64,000 nucleotides of DNA from Panicum virgatum (Eukaryota > Streptophyta > Magnoliopsida > Poales > Poaceae), in NCBI RefSeq assembly GCF_016808335.1, contig NC_053153.1, forward strand, positions 18,921,033-18,985,032, in the 5' to 3' direction. Both the position numbers and the translations under genes were made by a program. Of the stretch, positions 35,587 through 47,440 are shown in pieces (within the stretch, counting starts at the first letter, position 1; each line of letters begins with the position of its first letter). Under the pieces are notes generated by a model, which did no database searches, was not told where the DNA came from, and saw only the letters and a program-made list of their open reading frames with translations.

Positions 35587-36929
35587 GAGTAAAGTCTATT
35601 TTTGACCATCCAACTATCGACTGCGTCCGGATTTGGCAATGCAACTCTAAAACCGGACATCCGCAGCCATCCAACTCTCAAAACCGTTCATGTTTGGCCA
35701 TCGAGCTGTTTTGCTGGGTAGTTTTGCTGAGTTGGACGCCACGTGGCGGTGGGACCCACCTGTCAGCCCTCCTCTCTCCTCTTTCTCTCTCCCTCTACCT
35801 CTCCTCTCTCCTGTCCCCGTCGGCACGCGCCCGGCGTGTTCGGCTCCCCTTCCCGGCGCGGCGACGGAGGCCCCTTCCCCTCCTTCCCTCCCTTCCCCTT
35901 CCCCTGCTCCCCTCCACGGCGGGAGCTCCCGCGGCGGTGCAGGGCGGAGCGGTGGCCGCCGGCCTCCCCTGCTCCCTCCGCGCCGGGCCGATGGGCGAGG
36001 AGCTGCGGCGGCCTCCCCTGCACCAGGCCGAGGAGCTACGGCGGCTGGCGCGGCGAGGCTCCCTGGGGCCCTCCCCTCCCGCACCCCTCCGCCACGAGCT
36101 CCGATGGCCTGCACGAGGCGGAGCCGGCGCGCGGCGGGATCGGCCAGGCATCCCGCGCGCGGGCGGACGGCGCGGCGCGGAGCCTCGCGCGGGTGGCGGC
36201 GACACCTTCATGCTCCAGCCGCCACGAGAGGAAGGAGCTGCCGCGGAGGCCAGCCCACGAAGGCGAGCAAGGCGGCGGCCTTCAAGCTCCGGAGCCGGCC
36301 GGATCCGGGAGCACCTCCTCCTCCTCCCTCCCATGGCGGATCGGGGCCGGACGGCGGCAAACGGGCCAGGGCACGCGCGGGCCTCCGGCGACGGCGGTGG
36401 CCCTGGCCGGCTCCCTCGACACGGTGGCGTCGGTCGGCGAGGCGAGCAGGGGCCGCCGGCGGCCGCGCCGTCCCCCACCCTTGCTCCTTCCTCCTTCCTC
36501 TCCCTCTCTCCGGCTCCTCCTCCGCTGCCACCTCAGGTCCTCCGCTTGTCTCGGCTCCGGTGTGCCGCGCCCCTCTCGCGCGCTCGCCGGCCTGGGCGGC
36601 GGAGCTCGAGCTCATGCGCGCGTGCCGATGGGGATGGCGGAGCTCCGGCCGCCTACCTGGCCGACGGGGATGGCGGAGCTCAGGCGCGCGTGCCGACGGG
36701 GACAGGAGAGAGGAGAGGTAGAGGGAGAGAGAAAGAGGAGAGAGGAGGGCTGACAGGTGGGTCCCACCGCCACGTGGCGTCCAACTCAGCAAAACTACCC
36801 AGCAAAATAGCTCGATGGCCAAACATGAACGGTTTTAAGAGTTGGATGGCTGCGGATGTCCGGTTTTAGAGTTGCATTGCCAAATCCGGACGCAGTCGAT
36901 AGTTGGATGGTCAAAAATAGACTTTACCC
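35587..36929. mobile_element. Mutator-like element, Pack-MULE candidate
   Basis: Long terminal inverted repeats of 244 bp (35587-35830 and 36686-36929) begin GAGTAAAGTC and GGGTAAAGTC. The flanking 9-bp duplication is GCATTGTGC / GCATTGTGA (35578-35586 and 36930-36938), with one mismatch. Size of repeats and duplication is diagnostic of Mutator-like elements. The 855-bp interior is very GC-rich and open in several frames on both strands, with Pro, Ala, Arg and Gly dominating; there is no MURA transposase. GC-rich interiors of this kind in grasses are often captured host gene fragments, but I cannot name a donor gene. Open frames running through the inverted repeats are probably by-products. 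Confidence 0.87.
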
Positions 36930-37227
36930 GCATTGTGATGAATTCTAGAAAGCGACTAATGTCAACTTGTCAATACTCATGTTGGATGCCAATTGAGCAA
37001 GCTTACTTCGCCGCCTCCGAGCTTCGCAGTAAACTCAGGTTCTATTTGGATATAAAGTATTCTTTCATTGTTCTACCATCTGAAAGCAAGATACCGTCAT
37101 AAAAATTCTAGATTAATTTTTGAGCCTAGATTTTCTTTAAAACTTTCTTTAGGCTTCTTTTTCCTTTTTCAGGCTAACCCTAGGACGGTTATTACCTCTT
37201 TTCTGCCTTTATGTAAATTCCTTCAAA

Positions 37228-37966
37228 TTTAACAGGGTTTAATTAAAAATAATACAAAAATAAGGCTTATAGCTAATAAATATAATTATCTATCTCACGC
37301 CCTCATTCATCTATTAAATATTGTAACACATACTCTAAAATACATATTTATCATTGTCTAGTTGCAATAGATTTCATTTTTCATCATATCTCCATGTATG
37401 TTTGATATATATTTAATTGAACTATTTGTCTAGGAATTGGTATTCTTACCTCTCCCATCATTACATGAATACATGGTGACACATATCGTGAGTAGTATTT
37501 TTATATAAATAATAATATAAATAATAGATCAATAATGATAGAAATAGTAATTTAAAATTTTATATTGGTGCACCTTAATATTTAGATTTATGGGATACTT
37601 TTACCTTAAATAATGACATAATTGAATAATTTATATACAAATTTAGGGGTTATTTGCATTATTTTTATAATAATATAGGTGTGTAATTTACACGAAGATT
37701 AAGAATGATCTTTTTATAATGGCAGAGGTGGATAATTTAGATACATGTTTAGGAGGTTATTTTAATCTATTTTCATAATGCAGAGGTGGGTAATTTATTA
37801 GAAAAAATAATAGATCCAATGACTATTACGGTTAGAGTTGTCGGATTGATAGCAGGGTATTTTCTAATTTTTATATATGAGAATTTTATAATTTTTTATT
37901 TTTTTAGAGTGTCCATCTAATGTTCTAGGTGGTTTCATATGGAAGTTTAAAATGAGCATAGTAAGA
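37228..37966 (-). mobile_element. Degenerate Helitron copy
   Basis: Collinear with 48318-49092 over most of its length: shared blocks include TAATTAAAA, ACACATACTCTAAAATA, GGTGACACAT and GGGTAATTTA, and the minus-strand start TCTTACTATG followed by the ACCTAGAACATTAGATGG region. The 3' hairpin and CTAG end are lost at the low-coordinate side. Diverged and non-coding. Confidence 0.68.
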
Positions 37967-38660
37967 TTGAGAGCCTGAGCTAGCCAACTCAAGGGACAGC
38001 CGGAACTAGATTCGTAGGGAGTAGAGGAGAGTACTTTATTCCTCTTTGTTTAGGGTACGGTTGAGGTCCAGACTATATGGGATAACTTGTGAGATGCTTC
38101 CTCCACTACAGCTACTATACTATAAGTCTATAACAGACATACAAAACATGCAAAAACAACAACGTGACGAAACACAGCGCATGAACCGACACGTACGCCT
38201 CAACTGCTTCATCCACCATAAAAGCAGATGGTGGCTGTACCATTTGATACAAACAGACAGCGCAGTGGTCTATTTCGGATTTGTGAAGCTCTGAATAATT
38301 ATGGTTGTCCTCCATGAAGGTTCAAAGTTAACGGAATGGGAAATCCGTCATCATGTTCTATCTCGGGAGCATGCATGCAGGGGTTCTTGCGACCAGAAGA
38401 AAAATTCTAGCCTTCCTGACGACAATTTGGCGGAGAAACCAAATATCTGTTTCTTTCATCGGGCTGTAATCTTTCAATTTCAGGTGAAATTTGACTGAAA
38501 TATGGAATAATCTACAATTTGATTAAGATTTATCTTGCTGAAATTAGAAGATGTACTCATCTTCAAATTAAACTACAATATCATGCTATATGTACTGCAA
38601 TACTCTTCTCTGCCCAAATTTAAAATCTTCAATAATTTAGAACAAATTCATAACCCTTAG
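37967..38660. other. Unassigned intergenic DNA
   Basis: No gene is recognised. Frames at 38046-38498 are short and lack family features. Confidence 0.45.
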
Positions 38661-38662
38661 TA

Positions 38663-38935
38663 CTCCCTCCATTCATCTATGCAAGGCCTATTTTTGCTTG
38701 GCTCAAAGACCAAGGGAAGCACTCCCATCATTAGTTTTTTTTTTTGAAAAAACAACCAGCATTTATTGCGTATTCGATTACTCTCTGCATGTGATTTCAC
38801 TCTCGAGGCATGCATGCGATGAATTACTGCCGTACTGATTCCCGAAGCATCACTCATGAGGAAAAATCAAAATAGGTCTTACATATATGGATTTTCCAGA
38901 TTTTCTAATGGGCCTTGGATAGTTGGAGGGAGGGA
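38663..38935. mobile_element. Stowaway-like MITE with an internal insertion
   Basis: The left end CTCCCTCCATTC, preceded by TA, is followed by GCAAGGCCTATTTTTG. The right half contains the inverted counterpart CAAAATAGGTCTTAC (38866-38883) and an outer GGAGGGAG. Between them, a run of 12-13 T (38738-38750) begins a roughly 100-bp stretch that looks like a minus-strand retroposon tail. The right boundary is imprecise. Confidence 0.5.
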
Positions 38936-39412
38936 ATATGTTTTAGGACAGAGAGAGCAACAACTATTACGATTTATTTAAACAAGCTGTATAGGTAATG
39001 GACAGTCAAAGTTCAATATTGGGTAGATCCACAAGATTTGCCCCACCCATCTGGAGATACTAATTTAACTTCATTGTTTTCCACCAGCTCCAATGCACAT
39101 TAATTTCGGTAAACTAGAAGCCACTGCACATAATCTTATCCGTTGTACAGTTTTCCAAGAACAGCGCAAAGTTCCATACCATCTTCTGACCTCACCCAGG
39201 AGGTTTGTTGATGTCGGCATGGTACGAAAAAAAAAGGAATTGTGCCCACTGCTTGCGTACGGTTCAGTGCACGTTGGGGGCTGGAGCAGCAGAGCAGGAG
39301 CACCAGCTGAGCTGATCTCCACGCATGTGAACCTGCACGTGGCTACGACAGGTATATAGCCCCGTTCTCTCCCAGCAGCATTTCTTTTCTGAATTCTTTT
39401 GCCGTTGCTATA
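38936..39412. other. Unassigned intergenic DNA
   Basis: Nothing recognisable. The 39071-39424 frame lacks any known motif. Confidence 0.4.
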
Positions 39413-39414
39413 TA

Positions 39415-39674
39415 CTCCCTCCATTCCAAATTATAAGTTATTTCAAAAATTTTGAAAAGTCAAAGTTTTTTAAATTTAACCAAATTTATATAACAAGATA
39501 ATAACTTTTATGACGCCAATTAAGTATAATTAGATTCTTTGTTAGCTATATTTTCATAGTATTCCTATTTGATGTCATAAATCTTTGTGTTTTTCTCTAT
39601 AATTTTGGTCAAACTTTGATATGGTTTGACTCTCCAAGATTCTTGTAATGACTTATAATTTGGAATGGAGTGAG
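39415..39674. mobile_element. Stowaway-like MITE
   Basis: Left end CTCCCTCCATTCCAAATTAT and reverse complement of right end CTCACTCCATTCCAAATTAT match with one mismatch. TA duplications lie at 39413-39414 and 39675-39676. The 260-bp AT-rich element has no coding capacity. Confidence 0.9.
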
Positions 39675-40194
39675 TACAATGCAATACATACTTTGGAGTT
39701 ACCACCATAATGTAAGTAATAATCTATTATACAACAGTGACTGACACCAACCATACAAAGAGTCAAGAGAAAATAATGGCAACTTGTCACTTGTAATTAG
39801 TGTTGATATACATTGTTTCAAAAAATTTAGTTTTGATATATAAAACTGAACCTTTAATACTTGCAGTGCCTAAATTTTATCTAAACAAACTTACAGTGCC
39901 ACTGTGGATATTTTGAAAAGTTTCAAGAATGCCAACTTGTCAGTTTACTGGTTCAGTGCACTGCACATTCTCAACGATGTTGGAATGAATGCTAAAAAAA
40001 CGATGTTGGGATGAATACAAGCACGGAATTCCTAGCAAGAAAATATAAGTACGGATACAAGTACTTGTGAAAAAAAGAGATATGTGAAGAGGCAAGCTGT
40101 ATATATAACTTCATACCAAATTCTGTGTGCCCGCCTTAATTAGATGCAAGTTCTGATTATTTTCCCACGAACATTGTCCGTCCATTTTTTACAA

Positions 40195-40645
40195 TCTTAC
40201 TATTACTAATTGGAGGTTTATTTTGAGCCTCCACGTGAAACCACATATGATACTAGGTGGACACTCTAAAAAATAGAGAAATTCTTACAAAAATAAGAAA
40301 ATCCAGCCATCAATTCGACAAATTTAATCATAATAGTTATTGGATCTATTATTTTTTCTTATAAATTATCCACCTCTGTAATTATAAAAATAGACTAAAG
40401 TAACCCTCTAAACATATATCTAAATTAAATTGCCCACCTCTACGATTATAAAAAAATCTAAAGTAACTATCTAATCTTCATATAATTTATCCACCCATGC
40501 CATTATAAACAAATGCAAATAACCCATAAATTTACATTTATATTATCCAATTATGACATTATTAAAAGTCAAAGTAACTTATAAATATGAATCTAAATTA
40601 TATAATAATAATAATAATATTTAAGTACAGTAATATAAAATTCTA
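40195..40645 (+). mobile_element. Helitron 5' portion
   Basis: Begins TCTTACTATTACTAATTGG after an A, the same 5' end as the copies at 48318-49092 and 60733-61508, and stays collinear through the GGTGGACACTCTAAAAAATAG and GGTTACTTTA-type blocks. Similarity fades at about 40645; the 3' hairpin and CTAG end are missing. Confidence 0.7.
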
Positions 40646-41752
40646 AAATACTACTTCTGTCATTATCAATATATTATAAATGATTGCCATTTTTAGGGAT
40701 GAGTGACACCATCACCTGCCCCTAGAAATGCATTTTGAGTGACGAATCAACTGCTATAGTAGCTCCACTCCGTTTGTAAAAAACCCGTAGTAGTATATAA
40801 TTATTAATTATAATCCTTATTTTCACAATGACAATATATAATTGTATCGTGGACATGCCTAGGTACGTATGGTCCCCGGCAACAATATATAGCATGACAG
40901 TTGAGGCCACTTTATTGTTTTCTCCATTTTTCTACAAATATTGTACTTTATTTTACATTCAAGCAAAGTCAGCTGAATCCTTTTCTTTTCTTATTTTACA
41001 TCCAAGCAAAGTCAGCTGAATCCTTTTCTAATATTTAACAGCCCACATGGAGTTGTACGATATATATATGATGGTTAAAAATATCTAGTTCGTCTAGTAT
41101 TTAAATAGCTATATCTTGTCTCCGACGTCATCTATTAAAAATAAATGGAATAGATCCGAAACAGTTTTAGTTTACCGGAGTTGGTTTCGATGTACAAGTA
41201 GAAGAGTGTACGTAATCATAATTTTTGTTGTACTGCGTTTCTTGACAATAAGATTGTTCAATAATAACGAGCTGAGGTTGTACTGCAAAAACGTGAACTT
41301 TCATTTCATTGCCCAAAGAAATTACCTACCGGGCAACGGAGCACGGCGTATGATTAGAAGATCGACGGCATTGTTACCCGGCCGGCCCTGTTACGATTGG
41401 AAGCTTCTCGTCCACGAAGCACCCTCTTTTTATGCAGATACGAGGCCTTACCCTTTTTTATCTGCAAATGAGCACGTCATGTGGATCTGCAGCTAGCCAG
41501 CAGGAAGGCCAGCTCCTTCTATCTAGCTGGTCGTAAAACTGGATCTAGCAGAGGCGGCTGGACAATGATCCACACAATGATTGACGGCAGAGCGCACATG
41601 AGCGGCATGAGGCGTGGCGAGGATTTTGGGCTCAGCCCACCCTGTACCCGCTCTCTGCTCACATGCGCCACGCATGGCATGGCGGCCACCCCCATTGCCC
41701 CCCTGCCGCGGCGCACCATCATCGCTACCTCCGTCCAGTGATCTTGTAGATG

Positions 41753-41755
<3 letters not shown>
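40646..41755. other. Unassigned intergenic DNA
   Basis: AT-rich to 41300, more GC-rich after. A 24-base string around CAAGCAAAGTCAGCTGAATC is present twice (near 40959 and 41001). No gene is recognised. Confidence 0.4.

Positions 41756-41819
<64 letters not shown>
41756..41819. repeat. (AT)32 microsatellite
   Basis: Uninterrupted AT dinucleotide run of 64 bases. Open frames across it are artefacts of the repeat. Confidence 0.98.
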
Positions 41820-41822
<3 letters not shown>

Positions 41823-42599
41823 GCGTTGGGATATACTGTACCCCTTTATTTTCTGTACGCTAGCACCTGCCGGCCGTTCGATCCCTGCTCTGGGTTTAGC
41901 ATCATGCATGATCATGACATTGTGCAAGTGTGGTTGCAGAAACATGGAGCACTAATCTGAAGTTTTGCTGTGGGGAATTGCGCGATTCGTCGCATTTTGT
42001 TCTTGCTTTGGGGGCGGGTGAAATCAGCATGCTTGATCTAGCTGTTTCTGAGTATATTCTCCGGGAAAGGGGGGTAAAGTGAGAAAAATGTAAAGGGCGC
42101 CATCAGTAGTGGTGGAGAAGGGAACTTGATCCTTTGCCTCTCCACAAAGGATAGCATGAGGCCAGGAGTAGACCTTTTTTCTTACTCGGGATTAGTTCCT
42201 TGCAAATTTTCTAGTGTTATATGTTAGGGGGTTACTAGAAACATATGCAAAGGTGTTAGTAAATGTTAGGAGGAGTAGTGCCATGTTGATTGAAATAAGC
42301 TCTTCTAGAAATACTTCCCCTGCCTATGGGGCTCTTTCGAACTGAAACAGAATTGACTTGCAGACCCACCCTAGTCATCAGCCATGGAATCCTCATTGCC
42401 ATCAGACTAAGCACTTGCACAGTGCCCAACCTCGAGGGACACATGGGTGCTTACCTGCATACAGGGGCAGAAGAAATGAGAAAGAGAAGGCGCCATTGAC
42501 TTGACCACACGAGTAGACCGGGACAGGGGCAAAACCGGCATTTCCCAATGGCAGTTCAAACTCCCCTAACGGTGCCACTTGACAAATACACACACTGCA
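41820..42599. other. Upstream region of the galactosyltransferase gene
   Basis: No gene or named element. It may hold distal promoter DNA of the gene at 43247. Confidence 0.35.
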
Positions 42600-43246
42600 T
42601 AATGCCCCCAGCAGGAGCAAAAAAGTTTAAGCCGCCTAAACCACCCAGGCAGCCCGGGAAACGACCGGACCGGATCAAGTGGCCGGCCGGCGGGGCACTG
42701 TGCCGAATAAATCCCCGTGGCCACTGCGCGGTAGCGCGCTCCACAAGGCAGGATCGATCGGGCACGCGCGCGCCAGAGAGATCCCTTCCCTCCCCCGGAC
42801 TCCACCCCTGCGTGCGCGCGGCGCGGGGCGCGGTTGGGGCGTCGTGTCCCTCCCTCCCTCACCTGGGCAAGCCTTCTTCCTCCGCCTGGCTTCCGCTTCA
42901 CCCCAAAGGCACCAACCAGTGGGCAGCGGCCGCCGCGGCAGGAGGAGGTGGAGGACCTGGGCGCCGGGAGCCAGGGAATCTGGAGGGGGCGAGAGTGGTG
43001 GTGGGGGAAGAAGAAAGGTGGAGACTTGCTCCTGACAAAAGCGAGGGCGACTGCTGCGGCGGCAGGAGGAGGAGGAGGGACCATTTCTTGGGCTGCGATC
43101 ATGACTCATGAGGTCGTCTCGGAGAGGGAGGAGCGGCAGTAGGGCCCTGAGGTTGCTGAGCTGAGAGAGGCAGGGGGCCTTGGGGACGTAGAGAGGGAAT
43201 CGGGGTGATTGGGAAAGAGAGAGAGGGGGACGGTGCGAGGGAGAAG
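42600..43246 (+). promoter_or_regulatory. Putative promoter and GC-rich 5' leader
   Basis: Directly upstream of the start codon, GC content rises sharply at about 42640 and CT-rich runs appear (CCCTCCCTCCCTCACC near 42847). These are common in grass 5' leaders. A weak TATA-like GAATAAATCC sits at about 42704. The transcription start cannot be set from sequence. The ORFs seen here on both strands look compositional. Confidence 0.35.
43101..43142 (+). CDS. Candidate upstream ORF (13 codons)
   Basis: An ATG-to-TAG frame (MTHEVVSEREERQ) lies 104 bp before the main start codon, and a second ATG overlaps it at 43107. If the leader begins upstream, either could lower translation of the main frame. 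It is known only as an open frame in a probable leader. Confidence 0.25.
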   Translation: MTHEVVSEREERQ

Positions 43247-46200
43247 ATGAGCTTCAACAAGAGCAGGGGAGTGGGGATCGGCGGCGGCGGAGGGGACGAG
43301 CTGGTGCTGAGAGGCTCCGTCTCCAAGAAGTGGACCTTCCTCCTCTGCCTCGGCAGCTTCTGCATCGGCCTCCTCTTCACCAACAGGTGCGCGCCGTGCT
43401 GCTTCTTCTTACTCTTGTCAGTCTTCTCTCTGCTGCTCGACCTTTTTCTTGCATGCGATTCTTGGTTTGGTGCTGACTGCTGAGTGAATTCGTTTCGATA
43501 ATTCCTACAATCCGATCACCTCCAAATTCACTTGGATCATACACGCCCTTCCTTTTCTGACAATCCAGCGCACAAGTTCGTGGCTCTTGGTCTGTAGTCT
43601 GTACATCCATTTTAGATGTCGAGCATTTCTGGAAAAAAAAAAGATGACACAAATTTCTCGCCACCGATTCCCATCCTGCCTCGCTCACCCATAACTCCAA
43701 ATTCCTTTCTATCTCTCCGTTCTAGGCTTCTAGCCGAACCCAAGAACTCCGAGCTCCCCTGCTCCTTCCCATGCCCGCCCTCTCGCGTTGCTGGTAAATG
43801 GAGTACCTTGTACCTCCCACCCAGGCCCAGCAGCTATTGCCGCTGCCTGTACTTCCGTTGCCGTCTCGTACTCTGAAGAAACAGGGAATCCCGGGAACCG
43901 AGAGGCCCCGATCGTCCTCGCGCTGAACGTGGAAATCCGGGCGCCTTGTACTTCGCTAGCCTTTACTTTCCTGGGGAAGAAGATTCGGCAGAGCGGTTGC
44001 ATCGCCGTCGCCGGCAGGTAAAGCGGGGGAATCATCTATCTCGTGCAGCCCGTGACCGTCTCCCTCCCTGAAAGAAGAGCGCTTCCCGCCGCCGATCGAG
44101 CCGGCCGACAACATAGTGGCAGGCAGGCGCCTCTGTTCTTCCACAGCTTCAGGTTTCACCTAGGTTGCTCCTGACCCGGGCCCACAAACAGTGGGTGGTA
44201 AAACTTTCTTTTTTCACCTGGTTTTGTTTCTGGTTCTTGGGAGTGAAAAGAAGAGGCGTCTCGGGTGAAAAGGAGCAAGCATGTTCACCGTTTCTGCTGA
44301 CGTTCTTTCGGTTGATCCTTTTTTTTTTAAAAAAAAAGACAAAGTTGCGGTTAATCTGCAGTTGGGTTTTACGCTTCCGTTTGATGAGGAAGTTGGTGGA
44401 GTAAATATTTTTCTCTGCGAGAGGAGTCTCTTCAAACACTACTCTGTGATTGGCACTGAATTTCATGCAGTACACATTGAGTGCTCCCAGAAATCTATAT
44501 TGTGTTAAAATCGTGATATACTGATTACCAAATTTATTTTAATGGGGAACAAGGATTACACTTACTACTGATATACTGCATTTTCTTCATAAGAAATCTG
44601 TCTGAGTAAATTAGTTTTTTCAACCCATTTTTATTGAGTAGTAGTAATCTAGTAGATGCTCAGGTTCCTGAAAGCTCGCCACTCTTCATAACTGCGAGAC
44701 AGTGCTGCGAGCTGACTTTTAAGCACCCAAGTGCTAAAAGAACTGATTAATGCAGGATGTGGACAATGCCGGAGCCGAAAGAGATCATCAGGAGGTCCAC
44801 ACTCGAACTTGACAAGATGAATCTTGTCACCGGTGACTGTGCTCCGGAAAGTGTAAGTACGCTGCAGTTTTACTCAAGTGTTCTGTAGCTGGACTTTCTG
44901 CTCTGAATCATGAACAAGTGTTTACAAGCTTTCTGCTTCTCATACAGATCGGCGATGCAAAAGACATTCCTGGGGAGGTTCCAAGAACCCAAGATGTTAT
45001 ACAGTAAGTAACCATGATGGTGCTGCAACAAGTTCGTTCTTGACATCAAGATGTAAGATATGTTTCTCTTGAGACTTAGGAAACTCTGTCTGTGATCTGC
45101 AGGACACTGGACAAAACGATATCAAACCTAGAAATGGAGCTAGCATCTGCAAAGGCGACACAGGAATCCATGCTCAGTGTCGCCCCAGCATCCGAATCAA
45201 CAGGGAAGCGGAAATACTTCATGGTCGTTGGCATAAACACCGCGTTCAGCAGCCGGAAACGAAGAGATTCAGTCCGTGCTACATGGATGCCTCAAGGTAT
45301 GCTGATCTTGTGCTTCCAAGAGTCCCCTGTATCGTAAACTTCGTCTGACCTTTTTTATTTTTCTGGGATTCGCAACAGGTGAGAAAAGAAGAAAGATGGA
45401 GGAAGAGAAGGGCATTATCATCCGCTTTGTCATCGGTCATAGGTTAGTTCATGTTTGAAAAAAAAATGTTCTCTGCATTTCTTCATGCCAATAAGGGCAC
45501 TATGACATTTTCTTCAAATGTACTCCTGCTAGTTAGTTACTGAAAGAGCTGACAGTTCTGCATTGTCAGAACAGTAACTTGCAGGTACTAAATCAGAAAC
45601 TTTTGCTTTGCCACATTGCAGTGCGACTTCTGGTGGTATACTTGATCGAGCAATTGATGCGGAGGACAGGAAACATGGGGACTTCATGAGGCTGGTAAGT
45701 TTCCGTTGGATGCAGTACGTTACTAGCTGTCTGCCTATTCGCATGTGCTGAACTGAAGTATCCTGGGAATGGTTTCCAATCATTCAGGACCACGTTGAAG
45801 GGTACCTGGAGCTGGCAGCAAAGACCAAGGCGTACTTCATCGCTGCCGTGTCCATGTGGGATGCAGAGTACTACATCAAGGTCGACGACGACGTCCATGT
45901 AAATATAGGTCTGCAAATTACTACCCTCTGATGAGACAGAGTCTTCTGAAGCTGAAAAACAGTAGCGTAGTTTCATGTTCAGTTTTCGATGACAACAGTG
46001 AGCTAACCAGATTTCGCTAAACTGCAGCAACTCTTGGAAACACGTTAGCAAGACATCGTTCGAAGCCTCGAGTTTATGTTGGCTGCATGAAATCTGGCCC
46101 GGTGCTGGCTCAGAAGTAAGTGTCGACCCTGTCATCATTTTTGCATGTTTCTTGTAATAGCAACTGAAGATGTGCTGTGTTCTTTGTTTCAGGGGTGTAA

Positions 46201-47440
46201 GGTACCACGAGCCTGAATACTGGAAATTCGGCGAATGGGGGAACAAGTACTTCCGACACGCGACCGGTCAGCTCTACGCCATCTCCAAGGATCTGGCCTC
46301 CTACATAGCACTCAACCAGTAAGCGTTTTTACTGAATTATTAGTATTTCCCCATGTTCTTCCTTTCAGTTGCTCTTTTATGTACAAGAGGTACCGGTCAT
46401 TGACCATGAACTGATGGTGACAATTTCAGGCATGTTCTGCACAAATACGCCAATGAGGATGTATCCCTGGGAGCCTGGTTCATCGGACTAGACGTCGAAC
46501 ACGTCGACGACCGCCGGCTTTGCTGCGGCACGCCACCGGGTACAGGCCTGATTCTTTCCCCTGTGTTTTAGCATACTTGTTTCCTCTACCAGAATCGGTT
46601 GGTGTCATCAGCATGTGATGTCAGTGAGGCCCCCTAACTGTATCGGTAGTTAGCCGTTTGCATACAGCAGCATACGTGATCTCGGATCTGTATGGGATTA
46701 TTTGGGGAAACTTGTTTGCTTGGAGTAGTTGATAGTCAACTTCAGCGAGTAGGTGTGCCTTTGCTGTCAGAAGCATGTGCTTGTCAATATTGTGTGTGTC
46801 AAGTGTTAACCATCTTAGCAAGTCTGTCATGACACGAGACATCTGACCTTTCCTTGGGAAGGTCGCACTTCTGCTATGATTAAAGGTGGCAATTGCACAT
46901 CGAAATGAAGAAACATTTTACCTTAGATGCAGTTCCATCAGGGTACAGTAGTAGTAGTGAGCATTCTTTAAACCAACAGATTTTTTTTTGAACGAAACGA
47001 TATTAATTTATTATACATCATGCATATTCGTGTACCCTGGAGTATTATGGGAATATGAATTATGGGTTTGTTAAGTGATGACTATCAAGAATTTATTTTT
47101 CGGAGGAAAAAAATACTATTGTTGGGTTGTAGCATAAGAGCAGAGTTGTAAACTGAGATGATGTTCGCCGGATATGCATGCCAAACTTGCATTTAAAGTT
47201 TACCTGCATCAAATAATCTGAGGAACCAGAGTAATTTGATGTCAAACCTAAGGTTATCTTTGAGTTGATTGTGCTTGGTAAACTCGTGCAGATTGCGAGT
47301 GGAAGGCTCAGGCAGGCAATGTGTGCGTTGCATCATTCGACTGGAGCTGCAGCGGCATCTGCAAATCTGCCGACCGGATCAAGGAAGTCCATCAGCGCTG
47401 CGGCGAGAGTGAGAATGCAATCTGGAATGCAAAGTTCTGA
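43247..47440 (+). CDS. Beta-1,3-galactosyltransferase, GT31 family (DUF4094 type)
   Basis: Predicted 405-residue Golgi type II enzyme that adds beta-1,3-galactose to glycoprotein or arabinogalactan-type glycans. Exons: 43247-43386, 44756-44852, 44948-45003, 45103-45296, 45379-45442, 45622-45694, 45788-45908, 46028-46115, 46193-46318, 46430-46539, 47292-47440. All introns are GT-AG and the frame stays open to TGA. A short cytosolic head is followed by a membrane anchor at residues 29-45 ([17 protein letters not shown]), a DUF4094-like stem to about 120, and the Galactosyl_T domain (about 135-350) with the metal-binding DDD at 241-243 (KVDDDVHVN) and EDVSLG at 329-334. A Cys-rich tail ends it. 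Length and order match the Arabidopsis B3GALT1-8 group; which member is orthologous cannot be told, nor the acceptor. Start chosen because the anchor follows at the usual distance. Introns 1 (1369 bp) and 10 (752 bp) are the long ones. Confidence 0.95.

Noticed and set aside
35583..36869. 428-codon frame through the Mutator-like element
   Set aside because: It runs through both inverted repeats and low-complexity GC DNA; similar frames exist on the other strand.
41614..41955. Frame containing a Tyr-Ile repeat
   Set aside because: Produced by the (AT)n microsatellite.
43205..43483. Frame extending past exon 1 of the galactosyltransferase
   Set aside because: It reads through the splice donor at 43387; the family resumes at 44756.
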